NCBI GenBank assembly: GCA_013813215.1 | Contig: JACCSC010000077.1 | Span: 1-9,508 of the forward strand | DNA: 9,508 nucleotides | Reading direction: 5' to 3' | DNA from: Geodermatophilaceae bacterium | Lineage (GTDB): Bacteria; Actinomycetota; Actinomycetes; Mycobacteriales; Geodermatophilaceae | Part shown: one piece after another, positions 5,534 to 9,508 of the stretch | Layout of the letters: every line of letters starts with the position of its first letter | Numbering within the stretch: position 1 is the stretch's first letter | Program-made: the position numbers and the translations under genes | Notes under the pieces: generated by a model | The model's database searches: none | What the model was told of the DNA's origin: nothing | What the model saw: the letters and a program-made list of their open reading frames with translations, nothing else

Positions 5534-8500
5534 CGGCCTGCGAGTCCTGCGACTTGTTGTTGTCGTAGAGCATCAGCAGCCCGGTCTGGCTGGACGGACC
5601 CTGCCGTGGGTTGCTCGCGACCGGAACCTGGACCTGCGAGCCGGCCGGCACCAGGACCCGGTTGAGGCCGAACGCCGCGACATACCGAGGCTTGCCCACG
5701 GTCCAACTCATCCCGTCGATCACATCGGTGACCAAGCCGGAGAAGTAGTTGTCGAAGGCGAGCACCGAGAAGTCGAACGTGTCGCCCCGGGACAGCCCCA
5801 GCGCCGACAGCGGCACCGTGAAGACCTGGGTTGAGGCGTCGAAGTCCGCGATGTTGTAGTAGTACGCCGTGGCGACCCCGGTGGCGACGTCCAGGACGTA
5901 GACCAGGCTGCGCCCCGTCGCCGCAAATCCGGTTTCCTCCTGCTGGAAGACCGCGTAGTCGACCTCCCCGTCCTGGTCGACGTCGATGTCCACCTCGTAC
6001 CCGGCGGGGTACAGCGGCACGGTCTGCCGCTCTGCACCCGCGAGGGCGAACTGGAGCACGTCACCCGCGACACTGTCGCGAACCCCGGTAGCGGTCAGGT
6101 CGATCACCGCCTGGTTGGAGCCGGGAGTACCCGGACCACCCGGCGGTGAGGGCGGCTGGACGGGGCTGGTGCCGGTCAGGCCGTAGATGTTGGCCGTTCC
6201 CGTCTGCACGGTCGAGGTGTTGGTCACGGTCAGGCTGCTGCCCGCCGCCACGCTGTCCTCTGCCGTCACGTCGGCGGAGCGCCGCGGCAGGACCTGCCAC
6301 CCCAGGTGCAACGTCTCGCTGGCCGACGTGGCCAGCACGAAGCCGTCGTACTCCGGACCGTTGAGGGCAGATCCGTCCCCGGTGACACCGGCCTCGCCGG
6401 CGAAGGGCCACTTCGGCAGCTTGGCCGGGTCGATCACCAGGGTGGCCGTGACGCTGCGGGTCTGCCCGGCCGGGACGGACACCGACGCCGGCAGGTCGAG
6501 CCGCACCGCCCCGGAGGCCGCCTCACTCGGGTCCCGGAAGACGGCTTCCAGGTCGTACACGGCGTTCGAGCCACCGGTGTTGCCGACGAGCAGCCGCACC
6601 GGGTAGCTCTGCTGGGTGGTCAGGCGGGGCAGCCCGTAGGACAGGTTGCCGTTGCCGACCTGGGTGTTGGCCAGCACACCCGTGGCATCAGCCGACGGGG
6701 CCACCCGCACCTCACCGGCCCCTATGCGCGAGATCGGGGTCGGGTAGAAGAAGGCGTTCGTGTCCGGGGTCGAGTTCTCCGTGCTCGCCCCGTTGAGCAG
6801 CCTGGACTTGATGGCCGGCGGTGCAGCGTTCGGGAACTTGTCGATCAGCAGCGCCGCGGCGCCGCTGACGATCGGAGCCGCCCCGGAGGTACCACCGAAG
6901 TTCGTCTCGCCATTACCCGTGCCCACCTCGGCCGACAGCCATGCGCCGGGCGCGCCGATGTCCGGCTTGACCGCGCCGTCCTGGATCCGCGGGCCGCGGC
7001 TGGTGCTGCCCACGACGGTGTTCGTCAACGAGATCGCCTCTGCCGGATCGATCAGCACGGTGACCGTGCCGTCGGCGTCGGCCTCGGCCAGCAGCTCACC
7101 GTTGGCCAGGGAGATGGTCAGCGTGGGGATGACGACCGGCTCGCCGCCGCCGAAGGAGAACGACGGCGGATCCCCTGGCACGTTGTTCCAGATGATCACC
7201 GCGGTGGCGGCGGCGTCCTGGGCGTTCTGCGCCTTCTGCGAGGCGGCACACGTGCCGCGCTTGATCAGGGCAATGGACCCGGCCGGGAACGCAGCGAAGT
7301 CAGCCGGCTCGCAGCCCTCGTTGTCCACCGGCTGGGCCAGGTCGCCGCTGATCGGCCCCTCGGGCACCGGCGACCAGGTCTGCAGCACCGCGAACCGGAT
7401 GGTGTTGTCCGGCAGCTCGGGGATGACCGGCGAGATGACCTCGATCGGGTACAGCACGTCATCGGGCAGCGCGGTCTGCGCCACGCTGATCACCCGGCTG
7501 GCCGTCGACGGCGAGCCGACGATGAACGGCCGGTCGGCGCCGTTGCCAGCCGAGGCCACCACCACGACACCCGCGCGCACCGCGTTGTCCGAGGCCAGGC
7601 TCAGGTCGTCCTGCGGCTGGCCGTACGACGAACCGAGGGACATGTTGATCACGTCCACGGCGTCACTGATGTCGCCGTCACCGTTCGGGTCCAGCGCGAA
7701 GTCGATGCCCTGGAGCAGGGCCACACCGCTGCACGAGGGGGACACCGAGGAGCAGACCTTCACGGCGTACACGTCGGCGCCGTAGGCGATGCCGCGGTGC
7801 GCGTCGTCCGCGCTGTTCCCCGCCGCCGCGTCGGCGACGTGCGTCCCGTGCCCGTCGAAGTCGATCGGGTTGGGGTCAGGAGAGAGGTCTTCGACGAGTG
7901 GCCACTCTTCTCCGACGAAGTCATAGCCGCCGATGACCTTGGGGGCGTCAGGACCGAAGTAGTTGCCGCAGAGACCGCCAGGGGGCCGGGCGTTGTTCCG
8001 GTAGCACTGGTTGTAGAGCAGGACCGAGCCCGGCCCGCCGAGGTTGCGGTGGGTGTAATCGACGCCGGAGTCCAGGACCGCGATCGAGACCCCGTCGCCG
8101 CTGAACCCGTCGGCCCAGACCGATTCGGCCTCGACGTACTGCGCGGCCTGGGCGAGGCTGCCGGACTCCGACGGGTCGTCGTGGGTCTCGTACTCGGCCA
8201 CCGGCTTGACCGACAGGACGCCGGGGATCCGGGCCAGGTCGGCCAACCGGCCGGCGTCGACCCGGACCGCTACCACGTTCGCGGCCAGGACCGACCGGCC
8301 CAGCTCCCGTGCCCCCAGCGCGCGCGCCTGGCTCAGGAAGCCGTCCTGCTGCGTGCGCACTGCGGCGTTCCTAGCGCGCTGCGCGGCGGCGGTGGGCAGG
8401 CCGCCGGCGGCGGTAGCTCCCTCAGTCACGAAGGCGGCCAACGGCACCTCGGACAACCGGACGGACACCTGCACCGGGCCGGTGGCGCCGCGCAGTGAGG

Positions 8501-8681
8501 GAGCGACGGCGCCGGTCAGGGTGGTGGCCGCGCGGACGGCATCCGACACGGCCGTGAGGTCGGGGTCGGCCGCGACCGGCGCTGCGGTAGCAGGTCCGGC
8601 CGAGCCGAGGACGAGACCGGACAGCGCGAGGACGCTCAGGGTGACGCGGATACGTCCGGCCAGGGGGTGGCAACGCCGCAT
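5514..8681 (-). CDS. Secreted S8 subtilisin-like serine protease with PA domain
   Basis: This large exported peptidase has 1055 residues. The Sec signal peptide is MRR...GRIR, then a hydrophobic core LSVLALSGLVLGSAG, with likely cleavage after ATAA (31-34). Residues about 68-165 resemble an I9-type propeptide. The subtilase triad is Asp204 (AVLDSGVDYTH), His278 (DGHGTHVA) and Ser599 (GGTSGAAP), with oxyanion Asn380 (ASAGN). A PA insert (about 445-545, LIKRGTCAASQKAQNAQ) lies between His and Ser, as in lactocepin and plant subtilases. DPNGDGDISD (331-340) and DIDVDQDGEVDY (898-909) look like calcium-binding loops. Two beta-rich C-terminal regions are joined by the linker PPSPPGGPGTPG (843-854). 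There is no LPxTG or membrane anchor, so it is probably released. AGGAG lies 6 nt before the ATG at 8679-8681. The frame continues 26 codons upstream without a signal peptide. The substrate is unknown. Confidence 0.95.
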   Translation of the reverse strand: MRRCHPLAGRIRVTLSVLALSGLVLGSAGPATAAPVAADPDLTAVSDAVRAATTLTGAVAPSLRGATGPVQVSVRLSEVPLAAFVTEGATAAGGLPTAAAQRARNAAVRTQQDGFLSQARALGARELGRSVLAANVVAVRVDAGRLADLARIPGVLSVKPVAEYETHDDPSESGSLAQAAQYVEAESVWADGFSGDGVSIAVLDSGVDYTHRNLGGPGSVLLYNQCYRNNARPPGGLCGNYFGPDAPKVIGGYDFVGEEWPLVEDLSPDPNPIDFDGHGTHVADAAAGNSADDAHRGIAYGADVYAVKVCSSVSPSCSGVALLQGIDFALDPNGDGDISDAVDVINMSLGSSYGQPQDDLSLASDNAVRAGVVVVASAGNGADRPFIVGSPSTASRVISVAQTALPDDVLYPIEVISPVIPELPDNTIRFAVLQTWSPVPEGPISGDLAQPVDNEGCEPADFAAFPAGSIALIKRGTCAASQKAQNAQDAAATAVIIWNNVPGDPPSFSFGGGEPVVIPTLTISLANGELLAEADADGTVTVLIDPAEAISLTNTVVGSTSRGPRIQDGAVKPDIGAPGAWLSAEVGTGNGETNFGGTSGAAPIVSGAAALLIDKFPNAAPPAIKSRLLNGASTENSTPDTNAFFYPTPISRIGAGEVRVAPSADATGVLANTQVGNGNLSYGLPRLTTQQSYPVRLLVGNTGGSNAVYDLEAVFRDPSEAASGAVRLDLPASVSVPAGQTRSVTATLVIDPAKLPKWPFAGEAGVTGDGSALNGPEYDGFVLATSASETLHLGWQVLPRRSADVTAEDSVAAGSSLTVTNTSTVQTGTANIYGLTGTSPVQPPSPPGGPGTPGSNQAVIDLTATGVRDSVAGDVLQFALAGAERQTVPLYPAGYEVDIDVDQDGEVDYAVFQQEETGFAATGRSLVYVLDVATGVATAYYYNIADFDASTQVFTVPLSALGLSRGDTFDFSVLAFDNYFSGLVTDVIDGMSWTVGKPRYVAAFGLNRVLVPAGSQVQVPVASNPRQGPSSQTGLLMLYDNNKSQDSQAVTVTGG

Positions 8682-8741
8682 GGTGCGCTCCTGGGAACGA
8701 GATGCGATGGGGACGCCAGCCTCACAGCCCCACCACACCCG

Positions 8742-8794
8742 GCGCAAGATCCACGGCAAGTCAACTAACGTTGAGGCCGGCCCAGATCTTGCGC
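8742..8794. repeat. Inverted repeat around the stop codon of the HAD gene
   Basis: A perfect 10-bp inverted repeat (GCGCAAGATC at 8742-8751 and GATCTTGCGC at 8785-8794) flanks 33 nt that include the HAD stop codon at 8761-8763. Within it lies a smaller palindrome, TCAAC-TAAC-GTTGA (8761-8774). In minus-strand RNA this would fold into a hairpin between the HAD phosphatase gene and the protease gene. It lacks a following T-run, so it is at best a Rho-type or processing signal, or a regulatory site upstream of the protease. I found no clear protease promoter in the 79-bp gap. Confidence 0.45.
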
Positions 8795-9420
8795 AAGTCG
8801 GCCACGGTCAACCCGCTGAGAGTGTCGCGCAGCACGACACCCGGTTGCGGGGGCAGCGGTGCCGCCACCGGGACGGCGAGCACGGCGCAGCCGGCCGCCC
8901 GAGCCGCCGCCACACCGGTCGGTGAGTCCTCGATGACCACGGCTTCGGCGGCCGTCAGCCGGAGCTGGTCGAGAGCGTGCAGGTACGGCGCCGCGGACGG
9001 CTTGGCCACCGTCTCGCCGCCGCAGACGACGGCGTCGAAGTGCTCGGCACCTATGGTGTGCAGTGCGGTCTCGACCAGCGGGCGGCTCGTCGCGGTGACC
9101 AGGGCCGTGCGCAGCCCGGCCTGCCGAACGGCGATGAGCAGTTCCCTCGCGCCAGGTCGCCAGACGAGTCCGGCGGCGAACAGCTGCGAGGTACGCAAGT
9201 CGAGCCAAGCCGCGTCCGCGTCGGCGTCCCGGCCGGTGATCGCGAGGTCGCCGTAGAACAGCTCCATCGAGCGCGCCATGCTCGTGCCGACCATCGCTTC
9301 GCGGACCGGGGCCGAGAGCACGCCACCCAGCATCGTGGCCAGCTCGGTGAGGGACACGTCCCAGATCCGTTCGGAGTCCAACAGCGTCCCGTCCATGTCG
9401 AACAGAACGGCGCGCAGCAT
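8761..9420 (-). CDS. HAD-superfamily phosphatase (beta-phosphoglucomutase/CbbY-like)
   Basis: The 219-residue product is a cytoplasmic HAD hydrolase of subfamily I, with an alpha-helical cap. Motif I is FDMDGTLLDSE with nucleophile Asp8 and acid/base Asp10. The cap spans about residues 15-85. Motif II is ALVTATSR (Thr109), motif III is AKPSAAPY (Lys140), and motif IV is VIEDSPTGVAAARAAG (Glu164, Asp165). These residues predict a Mg-dependent phosphomonoesterase or phosphomutase; the exact substrate, such as a sugar phosphate or nucleotide, cannot be read from sequence. Motif III departs slightly from the common KPxPDxY, having Ala-Ala where Pro-Asp is usual. The ATG overlaps the metH stop by one base (TGATG), so the two genes are probably co-transcribed and translationally coupled, and there is no separate ribosome site. 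A link to methionine or one-carbon metabolism is suggested only by position. Confidence 0.92.
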   Translation of the reverse strand: MLRAVLFDMDGTLLDSERIWDVSLTELATMLGGVLSAPVREAMVGTSMARSMELFYGDLAITGRDADADAAWLDLRTSQLFAAGLVWRPGARELLIAVRQAGLRTALVTATSRPLVETALHTIGAEHFDAVVCGGETVAKPSAAPYLHALDQLRLTAAEAVVIEDSPTGVAAARAAGCAVLAVPVAAPLPPQPGVVLRDTLSGLTVADLRKIWAGLNVS

Positions 9421-9508
9421 CAGCGGGCGTTGAAGTACTTGGCCTCGGGGTGGTGGACGATGATCGCCGAGGTCGACTGTTCCGGGTGCAGTTGGAACTC
9501 CTCGGACA
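9420..9508 (-). CDS. metH: Cobalamin-dependent methionine synthase MetH, C-terminal fragment
   Basis: Only the last 28 codons are in the window; the gene continues beyond its right edge. The readable end is SEEFQLHPEQSTSAIIV followed by HHPEAKYFNAR and a TGA stop at 9420-9422. The HPEQST and HHPEAKYFN patterns match the C-terminus of the reactivation (AdoMet-binding) domain of actinobacterial MetH. The full enzyme transfers a methyl group from methyltetrahydrofolate through B12 to homocysteine. The identification rests on this short tail and on the expected synteny, so it is firm for the family but says nothing about whether the rest of the gene is intact. The downstream HAD gene starts one base inside its stop codon. 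Confidence 0.85.
   Translation of the reverse strand, partial: SEEFQLHPEQSTSAIIVHHPEAKYFNAR

Noticed and set aside
7896..7907. A perfect 12-bp palindrome GAGTGGCCACTC with CTTCG/CGAAG flanks.
   Set aside because: It lies inside the protease coding region, is fully explained by codons, and is a length expected by chance in a window of this size.
6306..8498. A 730-codon plus-strand open frame antisense to the protease gene.
   Set aside because: Its product is Arg/Gly/Val/Asp-rich with no recognisable domain, as expected from a GC-rich shadow frame, while the opposite strand encodes an intact subtilase.

Overview
This is a GC-rich window whose gene set is diagnostic of Actinobacteria: it carries most of a Pup-proteasome locus (pup, dop, mpa/ARC) followed by a TrmI-type tRNA methyltransferase, a RecB-family nuclease and, at the far edge, the end of methionine synthase metH. 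This order resembles the Mycobacterium tuberculosis region Rv2111c (pup), Rv2112c (dop), Rv2115c (mpa), Rv2118c (trmI), Rv2119 (recB-like) and Rv2124c (metH), as I recall it. I cannot name the genus. The sequence looks chromosomal and mostly core, with no insertion sequence, tRNA, rRNA, CRISPR array or origin visible.

Layout, left to right. Positions 1-28 are the downstream flank of pup; the proteasome subunit genes prcB/prcA would be expected just outside but are not seen. On the minus strand, transcribed right to left, lie pup (29-241), dop (301-1815), mpa (1835-3601) and trmI (3714-4550). The plus-strand nuclease gene (4685-5533) diverges from trmI across a 134-bp intergenic region that holds a long inverted repeat and two putative leaderless promoters. 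A large secreted S8 subtilisin-like protease (5514-8681, minus) converges on the nuclease gene and overlaps it tail to tail by 20 bp. Upstream of the protease is a HAD-superfamily phosphatase (8761-9420, minus), whose start codon overlaps by one base the stop codon of metH (C-terminal 28 residues only, 9420-9508).

How the genes work together. Mpa unfolds pupylated proteins and threads them into the 20S proteasome. Dop converts the C-terminal Gln of the Pup encoded here (it ends GGQ) to Glu so that PafA can ligate it, and also removes Pup from substrates. All three proteins keep their expected key features: the GGQ end, the Dop-type active site and Dop loop, and the Mpa coiled coil, AAA+ motifs and C-terminal GQYL. 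TrmI (tRNA m1A58) and the Cas4-like Fe-S nuclease are commonly syntenic neighbours with no proven link to pupylation. The S8 protease is an exported enzyme and the least expected member of the neighbourhood.

No stretch over 300 bp lacks a gene; the largest gaps are 134 bp (4551-4684), 112 bp (3602-3713), 79 bp (8682-8760) and 59 bp (242-300). I did not find a clearly novel system. The points most worth a second look are the divergent trmI/nuclease control region, the tail-to-tail overlap and the placement of the secreted protease.
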